64,000 nt of DNA from the NCBI GenBank assembly GCA_902826335.1, contig CADEEL010000013.1, positions 17,788 to 81,787 on the forward strand. Reading direction: 5' to 3'. Below the pieces are notes generated by a model that ran no database searches, was not told where the DNA came from, and saw only the letters and a list, made by a program, of their open reading frames with translations. The stretch comes from an uncultured Alphaproteobacteria bacterium (lineage in GTDB: Bacteria > Pseudomonadota > Alphaproteobacteria > Caulobacterales > Aquidulcibacteraceae). Both the position numbers and the translations under genes were made by a program. This document shows positions 1 through 8,896 of this stretch, one piece after another. The number at the start of each line of letters is the position of its first letter. Within the stretch, counting starts at the first letter, position 1.

Positions 1-178
1 CCGGCATGCGGATATCCGTGACAATGCAGCCAGGTTCGAGCGCGGGCGCGCGATCCAGCAAGGCTTCCGCGCTTTCATAAGCGCGAACGTCGAAACCGGC
101 GGTCGAGAGTAGAAACGCGACGGATTCGCGCACGGCTGGATCGTCATCCACGATATGAACAACGGGCTCGGCGGTCAT
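1..178 (-). CDS. fixJ: FixJ-type response regulator, N-terminal part only
   Basis: The reading frame runs leftward off the window edge, so only about 59 residues are visible. They form the start of a receiver domain: a hydrophobic strand ending in the acidic triad VDDDPAVRE, then the strand carrying the phosphoacceptor aspartate in VTDIRMP. FixJ proteins normally continue into a LuxR-type DNA-binding domain, which lies outside. The ATG at 178 overlaps the stop codon of the upstream sensor kinase in an ATGA junction, so the two are translationally coupled. By family knowledge the protein is phosphorylated by FixL at low oxygen and activates fixK-type genes. The receiver assignment is firm; the FixJ name rests on the partner gene. 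Confidence 0.85.
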   Translation of the reverse strand, partial: MTAEPVVHIVDDDPAVRESVAFLLSTAGFDVRAYESAEALLDRAPALEPGCIVTDIRMP

Positions 179-1662
179 CGCGCGCTCGCCGCCTTGCACC
201 GCGGGAGTGTAAATTTAAACAACGCGCCGCCGGTTGGGTTGGCCTCAAACCACATCTTGCCGCCATGATTTTCAACAATGGTGCGCGAGATGGACAGACC
301 AACGCCCATGCCGTCTGGCTTCGAGGTGACGAAGGGCTGAAACAGGCGCGGCGCGATCTCCGGCACCACGCCCGGGCCGCGATCGGCGACGCAGACGAGC
401 GTCAGTTCCTCGCCATGGGGTGCGACGGAAATGGTGAGGTCGCGCGTCGACATCTCGCTCATGGCGTCGGTCGCGTTGCGGATGAGATTGATGAGAACCT
501 GCTGGATTTGCACGCGGTCAGCCTCAACGCAATCGGCGCTTTCGTCGAACGAGAATGTGTGACGGACACCTTGATCGGCCAGGCCGACGAGGGCGAGCGC
601 GCTCGCCTCCTCGATGATTTTGCGCAGGCTCTGTGGCGACGCCTCCGCTTCGCGGCGAGTTACGAAATCACGCAGGCGGCGAATGATTTCTCCCGCGCGC
701 AGAGCCTGATCGCCGGCCTTGTCGACGGCGTCACGAATGCGGGCGGCGTCGATCACTGACTCTTCCAGCAGGCGGACAGAGCCTTTAAGATAATTCGATA
801 TGGCAGAGAGTGGCTGATTAAGTTCGTGCGCAAGAGCGGATGCCATTTCGCCCAAGGCCGTTAGCCGAGAAACGTGAACAAGTTCGGATTGAAGCTCCTG
901 CAGGCGCGCCTCGGTGCGTTGGCGCCTGGAGATGTCACGAATGAAGCCGGTGAAGCAGCGCCGCCCGCCGGCTTGTACTTCGCCGATCGCGAGTTCGATG
1001 GGAAAGGTCGCGCCGTCGCGCCGCTTGGCCGTGACGATGCGGCCAAGGCCGATGATGCGCTTTTCGCCGGTCTCGAGGTAACGCGATATGTAGCGATCAT
1101 GCCTGCTGTGATCCGGCTCGGGCATCAGCATATCGACATTGGCGCCGATGACCTCTTCGGCGCGCCAGCCGAACATGCGCTCGGCCGTGGCGCTGAAGGA
1201 TTGAATGAGGCCGCCTTCATCGATGACGATGATTGCGTCCGGCGCCGTTTCCATAATGGATTGGAGGCGCGCCTCGCGTGCGCGCAATTCCACATTGGCG
1301 GCTTCGGCGTCCTGGTAGTGACGACGCATGCGTTCGCCGACGCCGGCGACCGCGAGGGCGACGAGAAGGAACAACAGGGCGTGCGCGACGTTCGCGCCCG
1401 TGGCGTCAGCGCCGGCGGCTAACGCGCCGGCGGCCAGACCCAACAGCGTCGCGAAGCTGCCGCCGGCGAATCCCGCCAGCGCCGCGCCAAGAAGCACGGG
1501 AAGAAGAAAGGGCAGCAGCGAAAAATCCGCTTGGCCGCTTGGCGCGACCGCGTGGAAGGCCCAGGCGGCCGCGACCGCCGCTGCGATCATCGCATAGGCG
1601 AGGGGCGGGTGATCCCCGGCGCGGCGCCACAAGCGCGCGATTGATTGCCCGATCGGCTCCAT
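175..1662 (-). CDS. fixL: FixL-type oxygen-sensing PAS histidine kinase
   Basis: 495 residues. Residues about 20-110 are a hydrophobic membrane region with several helices. Residues 130-250 form a PAS domain that keeps the heme-PAS residues of FixL: His188 in SRHDRY (heme ligand), Arg194 and Arg208, matching H200, R206 and R220 of Bradyrhizobium FixL. A coiled linker leads to the H-box with phosphorylated His279 (AHELNQPL), the N-box Asn396 and the glycine-rich ATP motifs at 427-431 and 451-458. Known FixL proteins autophosphorylate when heme loses oxygen and pass phosphate to FixJ, encoded immediately downstream. The neighbouring cbb3 oxidase operon is the expected target. The ribosome binding site before the ATG is weak. 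Confidence 0.92.
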   Translation of the reverse strand: MEPIGQSIARLWRRAGDHPPLAYAMIAAAVAAAWAFHAVAPSGQADFSLLPFLLPVLLGAALAGFAGGSFATLLGLAAGALAAGADATGANVAHALLFLLVALAVAGVGERMRRHYQDAEAANVELRAREARLQSIMETAPDAIIVIDEGGLIQSFSATAERMFGWRAEEVIGANVDMLMPEPDHSRHDRYISRYLETGEKRIIGLGRIVTAKRRDGATFPIELAIGEVQAGGRRCFTGFIRDISRRQRTEARLQELQSELVHVSRLTALGEMASALAHELNQPLSAISNYLKGSVRLLEESVIDAARIRDAVDKAGDQALRAGEIIRRLRDFVTRREAEASPQSLRKIIEEASALALVGLADQGVRHTFSFDESADCVEADRVQIQQVLINLIRNATDAMSEMSTRDLTISVAPHGEELTLVCVADRGPGVVPEIAPRLFQPFVTSKPDGMGVGLSISRTIVENHGGKMWFEANPTGGALFKFTLPRCKAASAR

Positions 1663-1702
1663 TAGGTCCGCTTAGACCTCATTTGGCCGCGCCGCCAAGG
1701 GC

Positions 1703-1716
1703 TTGCGCCAAGTCAA
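1703..1716. promoter_or_regulatory. FNR/FixK-type box between fixL and usp
   Basis: TTGC-GCCAAG-TCAA matches the FNR/FixK dyad TTGA-N6-TCAA with one substitution; FixK boxes are often written TTG-N8-CAA, which it matches fully. The centre is about 55 bp upstream of the rightward universal stress gene, leaving room for activator-dependent initiation and a roughly 14-nt leader. It is only 47 bp from the fixL start, so control of usp is the better reading. Confidence 0.6.
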
Positions 1717-1764
1717 GGCTGGCCGCCGGCTCGATGCGCAGATAAAGGAAGAAGAGGATCGGCC

Positions 1765-2598
1765 ATGACAATCAAGGATGTGTTCGCCCCAGTGTTCGGC
1801 GAGGAGCACGACGAGGCGGCTTTGGGTGCTCTCGAAACCGTCGCGCTGTTCGAAAGCGCGCACAAGGCGGTGCTGCTGATCACGCCGTTGCCAGAGCCGG
1901 TGGCCGTCGGCGACGGGGGGATGACGACGGTGCTGAGCGACATCATTGCGCGCATGCACGACGAGGCGCGCGCCGCGCGCGCGCAATTGGATAAGCGCCT
2001 GGCGAATGCGGGCGCGGAGATCCGAACGGTCGAGACCTGGGCGCATCTGGCCGCGGACACCGCGATCACCCATGCGCGCCACGCCGATCTATCGGTCATC
2101 GCTTTGTCAAAGAAGGGGCAGGCCGGCGAGGCGCGGCGTGAAGTGCTCGAAGGGATGGTGATGGAGTCGGGGCGCCCCGTGCTCGCCATTCCAGCGGGCT
2201 GCAAGGCGCCAGCGCGGTTCGCGCGCGTGTTCATAGCCTGGGATGGCAGCGGCAAGGCCGCGCGCGCCGTGGGCGATGCGGCGCCGTTTCTGGCGACGGC
2301 CGACGAAGTCATTATCGGGACGGTCGATGCAAAGCCCGGCGCGGGCGGTGTCGGCGCAGCGCCTGGGGCCGATATCGCCGCGCATCTGGCGCGACATGGG
2401 TGCAAGGTCGATGTGCGCAATTATGACGGGTTGGGACGGGGCGCGGGCAAAGCCCTGATCGAGGGCGCGTTCGAGGCGGGCGCGGACCTCATCGTCATGG
2501 GCGCCTATCGCCATGCGCGGCTGCAGCAGGCCTTGTTCGGCGGCGTCACGCGCACGATCTTGGACGAATCCAAACTGCCGCTGCTGATTTCGCACTGA
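1765..2598 (+). CDS. Tandem-domain universal stress protein
   Basis: 277 residues forming two UspA-like Rossmann domains, split near residue 145. The second half has the clearest nucleotide-binding signature: the strand VFIAWDGSG near residue 155 and MGAYRHARLQQALFGG followed by T-R-T near the C-terminus, equivalent to the G-2X-G-9X-G-S/T motif of ATP-binding Usp proteins. The first domain lacks a clean copy. A GA-rich ribosome site (GAAGAGGA) precedes the ATG. An FNR/FixK-like box lies upstream, and a second tandem Usp gene is at 11.7 kb next to another such box. Usp genes are common members of FixK regulons in alphaproteobacteria, so induction at low oxygen is likely. The precise function is unknown. 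Confidence 0.88.
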   Translation: MTIKDVFAPVFGEEHDEAALGALETVALFESAHKAVLLITPLPEPVAVGDGGMTTVLSDIIARMHDEARAARAQLDKRLANAGAEIRTVETWAHLAADTAITHARHADLSVIALSKKGQAGEARREVLEGMVMESGRPVLAIPAGCKAPARFARVFIAWDGSGKAARAVGDAAPFLATADEVIIGTVDAKPGAGGVGAAPGADIAAHLARHGCKVDVRNYDGLGRGAGKALIEGAFEAGADLIVMGAYRHARLQQALFGGVTRTILDESKLPLLISH

Positions 2599-2635
2599 TG
2601 TCAGCGCGGAGCTAAGAAGCTAAAAGGGAGCGTCC

Positions 2636-3016
2636 ATGACCGGCCTATCGACTGTTGTATTGCGCTTGGCGCGTAATCCGGACGCCGGCTATCCGGACGG
2701 CGATCCGGCGCGCGGCTACGCCATCGTGGCGCCGCTCGATGGGGAGGGCCATCTGGACGCCAGCGCGTGGCGCGGCGCCAAGGAGAAGTGCACCGTCAAC
2801 CGTTTTTCTCCGGATCCGGATGAACATGCCGATGGCTGGCTGTCGCATCGCGGTTCGCACTGGTACTTTCGCTATGACGAAGAAGACGAGGGGCCGGATG
2901 AGCCGGTCTTTCGCCTTGGCGAGCATCGCCTGGCCATCGGCGAATATGTGACGATTCATGAAGCGGAGGGCGAAGCGCTGGTCTATCGCGTTTCCGATGT
3001 GCGCGCGACGCGGTGA
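2636..3016 (+). CDS. Conserved hypothetical protein
   Basis: 126 residues, soluble, acidic in the middle (EEDEGPDEPVFRLGEH). There is no signal peptide, membrane segment or known catalytic motif. The C-terminal half alternates hydrophobic and polar residues (HRLAIGEYVTIHEAEG..LVYRVSDV), suggesting a small beta-rich fold. An AAAGGGAG ribosome site precedes the ATG. It lies between the usp and cytochrome c genes on the same strand with short gaps (37 bp on each side), so it is probably co-transcribed within the low-oxygen region. Function is not recognised. Confidence 0.7.
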   Translation: MTGLSTVVLRLARNPDAGYPDGDPARGYAIVAPLDGEGHLDASAWRGAKEKCTVNRFSPDPDEHADGWLSHRGSHWYFRYDEEDEGPDEPVFRLGEHRLAIGEYVTIHEAEGEALVYRVSDVRATR

Positions 3017-3053
3017 TGGTCTCGGCGCTTAAGATCGTGAGGAGGGATGCACC

Positions 3054-3404
3054 ATGCGCCTTCGTGGTTTGATCGCCGTTCTCGGGCTGGTTTTGCTGGC
3101 GGCGTGCTCGCACGCAGCCTCACAGACGCCGCCGCGCCGCGATCTGGTCGGCGAGGGGCGCGCGCTCGTTGAAGTGTATTGCATTTCCTGTCACGCGATC
3201 GGCGAGACGGGCGAGAGCCGGCTTGCCGAAGCGCCGCCGTTTCGCACCCTCTCCGAGCGCTATCCGATCACGGCGCTCGAGGAGGCGTTCGCGGAAGGCG
3301 TGTTGGTCGGCCATCCGGCGATGCCGGAATTCCGGCTCGAGCCCGATCAGATCGATGCGCTGGTCGCCTATTTGGAATCGATTCAGCCGCGCCGGGGCGG
3401 CTGA
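3054..3404 (+). CDS. Lipoprotein-type class I cytochrome c
   Basis: 116 residues. The N-terminus is a lipoprotein signal with lipobox LAAC, the lipidated Cys being residue 18. The heme c site is CISCH at 43-47 and the likely axial methionine is Met90 in HPAMPEF, giving a compact class I cytochrome c of usual size. The mature protein should be a membrane-tethered periplasmic electron carrier. The gene converges on ccoS, and the two coding ends overlap by 22 bp. The position next to the cbb3 operon suggests it passes electrons to, or works beside, that oxidase; this is inference. A GAGGAGG ribosome site lies just upstream of the ATG. Confidence 0.88.
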   Translation: MRLRGLIAVLGLVLLAACSHAASQTPPRRDLVGEGRALVEVYCISCHAIGETGESRLAEAPPFRTLSERYPITALEEAFAEGVLVGHPAMPEFRLEPDQIDALVAYLESIQPRRGG

Positions 3405-3553
3405 GGGCTTTCATCATCCTCGTCGATGAGGATGCGATGGGCGGCGCCTTCGATGTCTTCGTACTGGCCGGTGCGCAGCGCCCAGATGAAGGCGCATAGC
3501 CCCAACGCGCCCATGAACACGGCGGCGGGAATGAGCCAGATCACAATGTCCAT
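3383..3553 (-). CDS. ccoS: CcoS, cbb3 oxidase maturation protein
   Basis: 56 residues from the start MDIVIWLIP. One N-terminal membrane helix (residues 3-24) is followed by a short polar tail rich in Asp and Glu (GQYEDIEGAAHRILIDEDDE). CcoS/FixS proteins have this size and layout and are needed for cofactor insertion into cbb3 oxidase. The start overlaps the end of ccoI by 13 bp, and it is the last gene of the leftward cco operon. The GQY-D-E motif after the helix is typical of the family. Confidence 0.9.
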   Translation of the reverse strand: MDIVIWLIPAAVFMGALGLCAFIWALRTGQYEDIEGAAHRILIDEDDESPQPPRRG

Positions 3554-5796
3554 CGGCGCGCTCCGACCTGGAGGCGCAACGCGTTCAGCGTCACGATGAG
3601 CGAGGAACTCGACATGGCGATGGCGGCGATGAGCGGCGTCACCCAACCAATGACCGCGATCGGAATCGCGAGCACATTGTAAAGCGCCGAGAAGCCAAGA
3701 TTTTCGATCACTCTGCGATGCGCGGCGCGCGCGACATCAATGGCTTCGACAAGCGGCGCGAGCGCTTCGCCCTGAAAGACGAGATCGGCGGCGGCTTGGC
3801 TCGCGTCGATCGCCGAGCCTGGCGAGGCGGACGCGAACGCAGCGGCAAGCGCGGCGGCGTCGTTGAGGCCATCGCCGATCATCAGCGGTTTGCGGCCTTC
3901 GGCCTTCAGCGCGGCGAGGCGCGCGATCTTGTCCTGCGGGGAAGCGCCGCCGCGCCAAGCCGCGACGCCGGCGGAGCGCGCGGCCGCTTCGACAGCTTCG
4001 GGGCGATCGCCGGACAACAATTCAATGGTAAGACCGCGCGCCTTGAGCGCGGCGATCACGGCCGCGGCGTCGCTGCGTAGGGCGTCTTCAAAACGCAACT
4101 GAAGTGGCGCACCGTCGCCAAGTCGAAACCAGAGTTCGGCGCCGGCATGCGCCTCCCCGATGGCGTTCGGCGCAACGAATGCGCGTGCGCCCAAGCGCGC
4201 GGGTACGCCGTCAATCAGTGCTTCAAGACCTTGGCCGGGTGTTTCGCGCACATTGGCGGCCGCGCGGCCCGGTCCAGCCGCGGCGACCAGCGCGCGCGCC
4301 AGCGGGTGACGCGAGGCGCGCGCCAGCGATGCGGCGGTGCGCAGCGTTTCCGCGCCGACGGCGCTGACAAGGCGGGGGCGGCCGAGCGTCAATGTGCCGG
4401 TCTTATCCATCACGATCGTATCGATCTGAGCGAGACGCTCCAGCGCATCACCTGATTTTACGAACACACCGCGCTTGAAGAGGCGGCCCGTCGCTACGAT
4501 CTGCACGGCAGGCACGGCGAGGCCCAGCGCGCACGGGCAGGTGATGATGAGCACGGCTATGGCGTTGGTCAGCGCGCCGCGCACGCCGAGCGCTTCGATG
4601 TCGAACAGAAGTGGTGCAATCAGCCAGCCGATGAAGGTGAGCGCCGCCAGCGTGTGCACGATAGGCACGTAAAGCGCGGCCGCCTTGTCCACCAGGCGCA
4701 TGCGCGCGGCGCGAGTCTGCTCGCCCAATTCGATCAGCCGCGCCAGTTCAGCGACTGTCGAATCCTCCACCCGCGCGCTGGCGCGCATGATCAGCGGGCG
4801 GGTGAGGTTGACGGCGCCGGCGTGAAGCGTCTCACCGACGCTTATGGGCGCGGGCGTGCTTTCGCCGGTGAGGATGGCGCGATCAAGTTCGGATGCGCCA
4901 TCCTCGACAATTCCGTTCACCGGCACGCGGTCGCCAGGCGCGAGAGCAATGCGATCACCAACCGCGATGTCGCGCACGGGAATGGCGCGCGCAATTCCAT
5001 CCGCGTCAAGGCGCGCGGCGGTTACGGCTTGAAGCGCAAGGAGATCACGCGCGGCGGTGCGGGCTTCCTGGCGCAAGCGGTGATCGAGATAGCGCCCGAT
5101 CAGCAGTAGGAAGAGCAACATGACGACGCCGTCGAAATAGGCGTGGCGCCCGCCGGCGGCGGTTTCAAACACGCTCATCGCCAGCGTGAGGAGGACGGCG
5201 AGCGAGATCGGCACGTCCATATTGGCGCGGCCCTTGGAGAGGGCGGCCCACGCCGAGCGGAAAAAGGGCTGGCCGGCGTAGAGCGCGGCGGGCACGCCGA
5301 TCAGCGCCGAAATCCAATACATCAGCGCCCGCGTGCCGGCGCCCATTTCGCCCACGCCGCTCCACACCGGCACGGAGAGCATCATGATGTTCATGGACGC
5401 GAAGCCAGCGACGGCGAGGCGAATGAGCAGGGCGCGGCCCTCCGCGTCAGTGGATTTTTCCGCCGTTGTCGGATCGAAGGCGACCGCCTCGTAGCCGAGA
5501 TCATTCAAGGCGGAGACGATGCGCGTGGGGGCGAGCGCGCCCGCGGGCCACGCGACGGCGAGGCGCCCGGTGGTGAGGTTGAGACGCGCGTCCTCGACGC
5601 CTGGCAGTGCGAGCAAGCCGCCCTCGATCTTGCGGATGCAGCCGGCGCAGCGCGCGCCCTTGACCAGGAGATCGAGCGTGTCGCGCCCGCGCGCGTCGCG
5701 GCGCACGAAGGCGCTTGGGTCAGGGCGCGACGCTTCCGCATCCGGCGGCGGCGCCAAGCCGGAAGGGCAGCCCGGCGCTAATCCGATGGCGGCCAT
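3541..5796 (-). CDS. ccoI: CcoI/FixI copper-exporting P1B-type ATPase
   Basis: 751 residues. An N-terminal heavy-metal-associated domain carries Cys50-Ala-Gly-Cys53. The membrane metal site is Cys420-Pro-Cys422. The actuator TGES motif is near 310, the phosphorylated Asp464 lies in DKTGT, an HP locus follows (SRHPLARAL), and the hinge GDGLNDAAAL is toward the C-terminus. All catalytic motifs are intact. CcoI/FixI pumps copper outward across the inner membrane to supply the CuB centre of cbb3 oxidase. The gene overlaps the upstream ccoH by 19 bp and the downstream ccoS by 13 bp, as in other ccoGHIS operons. Confidence 0.95.
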   Translation of the reverse strand: MAAIGLAPGCPSGLAPPPDAEASRPDPSAFVRRDARGRDTLDLLVKGARCAGCIRKIEGGLLALPGVEDARLNLTTGRLAVAWPAGALAPTRIVSALNDLGYEAVAFDPTTAEKSTDAEGRALLIRLAVAGFASMNIMMLSVPVWSGVGEMGAGTRALMYWISALIGVPAALYAGQPFFRSAWAALSKGRANMDVPISLAVLLTLAMSVFETAAGGRHAYFDGVVMLLFLLLIGRYLDHRLRQEARTAARDLLALQAVTAARLDADGIARAIPVRDIAVGDRIALAPGDRVPVNGIVEDGASELDRAILTGESTPAPISVGETLHAGAVNLTRPLIMRASARVEDSTVAELARLIELGEQTRAARMRLVDKAAALYVPIVHTLAALTFIGWLIAPLLFDIEALGVRGALTNAIAVLIITCPCALGLAVPAVQIVATGRLFKRGVFVKSGDALERLAQIDTIVMDKTGTLTLGRPRLVSAVGAETLRTAASLARASRHPLARALVAAAGPGRAAANVRETPGQGLEALIDGVPARLGARAFVAPNAIGEAHAGAELWFRLGDGAPLQLRFEDALRSDAAAVIAALKARGLTIELLSGDRPEAVEAAARSAGVAAWRGGASPQDKIARLAALKAEGRKPLMIGDGLNDAAALAAAFASASPGSAIDASQAAADLVFQGEALAPLVEAIDVARAAHRRVIENLGFSALYNVLAIPIAVIGWVTPLIAAIAMSSSSLIVTLNALRLQVGARRWTL

Positions 5797-6284
5797 GACA
5801 CTCTCCGCGTCACTTCAAAGCGCACGTGGTTGCGGCGCGCGCCCGCGCGCAGCTCCCATTGGCCGGGCGCGGGCGCTTCGAGGCGCGCGCGGTAATGGCC
5901 GGCTTGAATTTCCTCGAATTGCAGCGGGTGGTCTTCCTGCGCGGCGAGCGGCCGGCGCAAGGCGCCCGTGAAGACGAGGCCGGCAATGGCGCGCCCATCG
6001 CGATCAACCACGCGCAAATCAAGCTGCGCCGCGCCACCGCGTGCGCGCGCCAGTTCAGCCGAGGCGCGCCAGCCAAGCGCGGCCTGCGCGCGCCGCGCCG
6101 CCAGCGTGTCATTATAGGCCAGGCCCTGCACGTAGGAGCGGCGCACATCCTCACCAGGGAAGGTGCGAATGGCGACGATGGAGAACGCTACGTTGATGGC
6201 GATGATCGCCGCGAAGAAGGCGATGAGCGCCCACAAGACGTGGACGCCGCGTATTTCCCGCGTCGGCGATGCAGCGTTTCTCAT
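5778..6284 (-). CDS. ccoH: CcoH/FixH, cbb3 oxidase assembly protein
   Basis: 168 residues. There is one N-terminal membrane helix (about residues 14-38, VLWALIAFFAAIIAIN). The periplasmic part contains SYVQGLAYNDTL, typical of FixH. The rest is a beta-rich domain with a GxYxAxLEAP-like stretch and a C-terminal RFEV segment. FixH associates with CcoI during assembly. The ATG overlaps the ccoG stop in an ATGA junction and the end overlaps ccoI, so it is an internal cistron of the operon. Length and motif order are normal for the family. Confidence 0.92.
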   Translation of the reverse strand: MRNAASPTREIRGVHVLWALIAFFAAIIAINVAFSIVAIRTFPGEDVRRSYVQGLAYNDTLAARRAQAALGWRASAELARARGGAAQLDLRVVDRDGRAIAGLVFTGALRRPLAAQEDHPLQFEEIQAGHYRARLEAPAPGQWELRAGARRNHVRFEVTRRVSWPPSD

Positions 6285-7777
6285 GGCCGCGCGCCCACAA
6301 AGGCCGCTGGGCTTTGGGCCAGTTCCGAGCCGCTTTGGGGATCGGCGAGCGAGAAGGTGACTTCGTCAGGCCCTTCAACGGCGCCGGCCGGGGCGGTGAC
6401 GTGCACACGCACGGTGGTGACTTCGTCGGCGCGGGCGTTGACGGTCAATCGTTCGCTTTCACCCTCACGCCCGAACATGGAGAGGCGCGCGCCGGGCACG
6501 CCGGCGATCGAGACGGACAGCGTGCGCGGCTCGGGGTCCATGTTGATGATCTTGAGCTGATAATTGTTGCGGATGGAGCCGTCCGCCAGGCGCACGAAAG
6601 GCGGGCTGCGATCGCGCACGACATCGAGATTGAGCGTCTGGCGGTTGATCAATTGGGTGAGCATTACGACGCCCACGAGGGTGAGCACCACGGCGTAAAG
6701 GATCGTGCGCGGGCGCACAAACCGCCAAAGCGCCCGTTCCTTATGGGCGCGGCGCTGCACATTGGCGGCGGTGTCATAAGCGATGAGACCCGTTGGGCGG
6801 CCGACGCGCGCCATAATGGCGTCGCAGGCGTCAATGCACAGCGCGCAATTGATGCACTCGAGCTGATCGCCATTGCGGATGTCTATGCCTTGCGGGCAGG
6901 CGGCGACGCATTGGTTGCAATCGATGCAGTCGCCGCGCCCCTCCCAGCTGTCGCCCTTTTTGTGCGGCCCGCGCGGTTCGCCGCGATCGACGCGGTAGGT
7001 GACGGAGAGCGCGTCCTTGTCCGTCATGGCGGCCTGGATGCGCGGCCAGGGGCACAGATACGTGCAGACCTGCTCGCGCATGGTGCCGGCGAGCGTGTAC
7101 GTCGTGAAGGTCAATAGCGCGACGAACAGATAGGCGCTGGGCGAAGCCGCGCCGGTGAACAGGCCGCGAAAGAGGCTCGGCGCGTCAGCGAAATAGAAGA
7201 CCCAGGCGCCGCCGGTTGCGGCCGCGATCGCGATCCAGACCGCGTGCTTCGATATTTTCTTGGTGGCCTTCGACAATGTCCATGGCGCCTTGTCCAGGCG
7301 GATGCGTGCGCTGCGGTCGCCCTCAATCCAACGCTCAACATGAATGTAAAGGTCAGTCCACACCGTTTGCGGGCATGCATAGCCGCACCAAACTCGGCCG
7401 AATAGGGCGGTGGCGAGAAACAGGCCGACGGCCGCCAGAATGAGCAGGCCGGTTATGTAATAGACTTCCTGGGGCCAGAGTTCGATGAAGAAGAAGTAGA
7501 AGCGCCGATGCTCGAAATCCACGAGCACGGCCTGATCGGGCTGGCCCGCGCCACGCGCCCAGCGAATCCAGGGCGTGATGTAATAGATGGCGAGCAGCAC
7601 CGCCATCGCGATCCATTTGATCGTGCGCCAACGCCCGTGGACGAGCTTCGGGTAGATCGGGATGCGCCTTTTATAAAGTGCGCGCGCTTCCTTGGTGTTG
7701 ACCGCCTCCACATCGATGCGGTGAGGCTCGTCCGGGCCCGCACGTGTGCGGGGCAGAAGCTGGACGCTCTCTCCCAT
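6281..7777 (-). CDS. ccoG: CcoG/RdxA/FixG polyferredoxin-type copper/oxidase assembly protein
   Basis: 498 residues from MGESVQLLP; this start is chosen because it falls 4 nt after the ccoP stop, and upstream codons overlap ccoP. Several membrane helices are followed by two 4Fe-4S motif clusters, CIDCNQCVAACPQGIDI and CINCALCIDACD, in the middle. A GYACPQTVW motif lies between helices, and a C-terminal Ig-like periplasmic domain completes the protein. CcoG is a cytoplasmic-membrane iron-sulfur protein that reduces Cu(II) to Cu(I) for cbb3 assembly in Rhodobacter. It sits between ccoP and ccoH in the standard order. Confidence 0.95.
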   Translation of the reverse strand: MGESVQLLPRTRAGPDEPHRIDVEAVNTKEARALYKRRIPIYPKLVHGRWRTIKWIAMAVLLAIYYITPWIRWARGAGQPDQAVLVDFEHRRFYFFFIELWPQEVYYITGLLILAAVGLFLATALFGRVWCGYACPQTVWTDLYIHVERWIEGDRSARIRLDKAPWTLSKATKKISKHAVWIAIAAATGGAWVFYFADAPSLFRGLFTGAASPSAYLFVALLTFTTYTLAGTMREQVCTYLCPWPRIQAAMTDKDALSVTYRVDRGEPRGPHKKGDSWEGRGDCIDCNQCVAACPQGIDIRNGDQLECINCALCIDACDAIMARVGRPTGLIAYDTAANVQRRAHKERALWRFVRPRTILYAVVLTLVGVVMLTQLINRQTLNLDVVRDRSPPFVRLADGSIRNNYQLKIINMDPEPRTLSVSIAGVPGARLSMFGREGESERLTVNARADEVTTVRVHVTAPAGAVEGPDEVTFSLADPQSGSELAQSPAAFVGARP

Positions 7778-7781
7778 GCCG

Positions 7782-8741
7782 TTAGCGCAAAGGCGCTTGC
7801 GGCGGCGCGCCTTCGCCTTCGCCTTCGCCTGCCGGGGCGGCCGCTGGAGGCGCGGCTTCGCCGCCGCCAAGCGCGTACACATAGACTGCGAGCGCGCGGA
7901 TCATGGCCGGATCGAAGCGGCGGTCCCAGTTCGGCATGACGCCGCCGCGTCCCAACTCGATCTGCCGGCGCACTTCAGCGCGTGAGCCGCCATAGAGCCA
8001 GATGTCGTCAACGAGGCTCGGCGCGCCAAGGGTGCGATCGCCGGCGCCCGTCGCGCCATGGCAGGCGGCGCATTGCTCGCCATAGATGGCCGCGCCGCGG
8101 GCGGCGGCGGTCGCGTTTGGATTCTCCCGCGCGCGCGCCGGCCCGAGGCTGAGCACATGCTCGGTGACATCCGAAATCTGCGCGCGGGTCAGCAATTGAT
8201 CGCGCCCGAACGCCGGCATCATGGATTGGCGCGCCTCCGGGTGCGGCGAGCGAACGCCGACGGTGATGGTGTGCTCGATATCGGCCAGCGTACCGCCCCA
8301 AATCCACACATCGTCCGCCAGGCTCGGGAAACCGGGTGCGCCCGCGCCGCCGGCGCCATGGCAAGTGCGGCAATTGTCCCCAAAGGCCGCCTCGCCGGCG
8401 GCGAACGCGAATTCCCGCAATTGCGGATCGGCGACGACTTCCTCATTGCTCGCCGCGCGCAAGCGTTCGTACTGAGGCGCGCGCGCCGTTTCGAGGGCGC
8501 GCACATCGGCGGCCACATTGCGTCGATCTGAAAAGTTGAGCAGGCCATGGGTGTAGCCGTTGACCATCGGCCAGGCTGGCATCAGCACCCAGTAAATGAT
8601 CGCGACGACGATCGAGGCATAAAAAATGTAGAGCCACCAGCGCGGCAGGGGCGTGTCGAGCTCCTTGATCCCGTCCCATTCGTGGCCGGTTGTTTCGCGC
8701 CCGCTATGGGCGTCGATCTCACGATCTTCAGGCGCGGCCAT
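7782..8741 (-). CDS. ccoP: CcoP, diheme cytochrome c subunit of cbb3 oxidase
   Basis: 319 residues from MAAPEDREID, with a strong GGAGGAGG ribosome site. One or two membrane helices (about 35-57) contain the LPRWWLYIFYA motif typical of CcoP. Two heme c sites follow at CRTCH (124-128) and CAACH (224-228), each with a later methionine (SMMPAF and GGVMPNW). The C-terminal tail is low-complexity Gly/Ala/Pro/Glu. CcoP takes electrons from the bc1 complex or soluble cytochromes and hands them to CcoO. The start overlaps ccoQ by 14 bp. Confidence 0.95.
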   Translation of the reverse strand: MAAPEDREIDAHSGRETTGHEWDGIKELDTPLPRWWLYIFYASIVVAIIYWVLMPAWPMVNGYTHGLLNFSDRRNVAADVRALETARAPQYERLRAASNEEVVADPQLREFAFAAGEAAFGDNCRTCHGAGGAGAPGFPSLADDVWIWGGTLADIEHTITVGVRSPHPEARQSMMPAFGRDQLLTRAQISDVTEHVLSLGPARARENPNATAAARGAAIYGEQCAACHGATGAGDRTLGAPSLVDDIWLYGGSRAEVRRQIELGRGGVMPNWDRRFDPAMIRALAVYVYALGGGEAAPPAAAPAGEGEGEGAPPQAPLR

Positions 8742-8892
8742 TGTCGTCCTCCTCCAGAGGCAGGCGTCTTGCGTGTTCGAATTTGGCGCGGTTGCCCGGC
8801 CACAACGCGTAGGCGATTGCGGCGAGAAATCCGGCGACGAGGAGCGCAAGGCCCCACGTCTGGGCGAAATGGGCGACTTCAGAATAGGTCAT
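8728..8892 (-). CDS. ccoQ: CcoQ, small cbb3 oxidase subunit
   Basis: 54 residues from MTYSEVAHFAQTW. A single membrane helix (about 13-30, GLALLVAGFLAAIAYALWP) is followed by a basic stretch and an acidic tail, LPLEEDD. Size, position between ccoO and ccoP, and the helix followed by AYALWP are typical. CcoQ stabilises the assembled complex. The start is 4 nt from the ccoO stop. Confidence 0.92.
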   Translation of the reverse strand: MTYSEVAHFAQTWGLALLVAGFLAAIAYALWPGNRAKFEHARRLPLEEDDNGRA

Positions 8893-8896
8893 GGCG

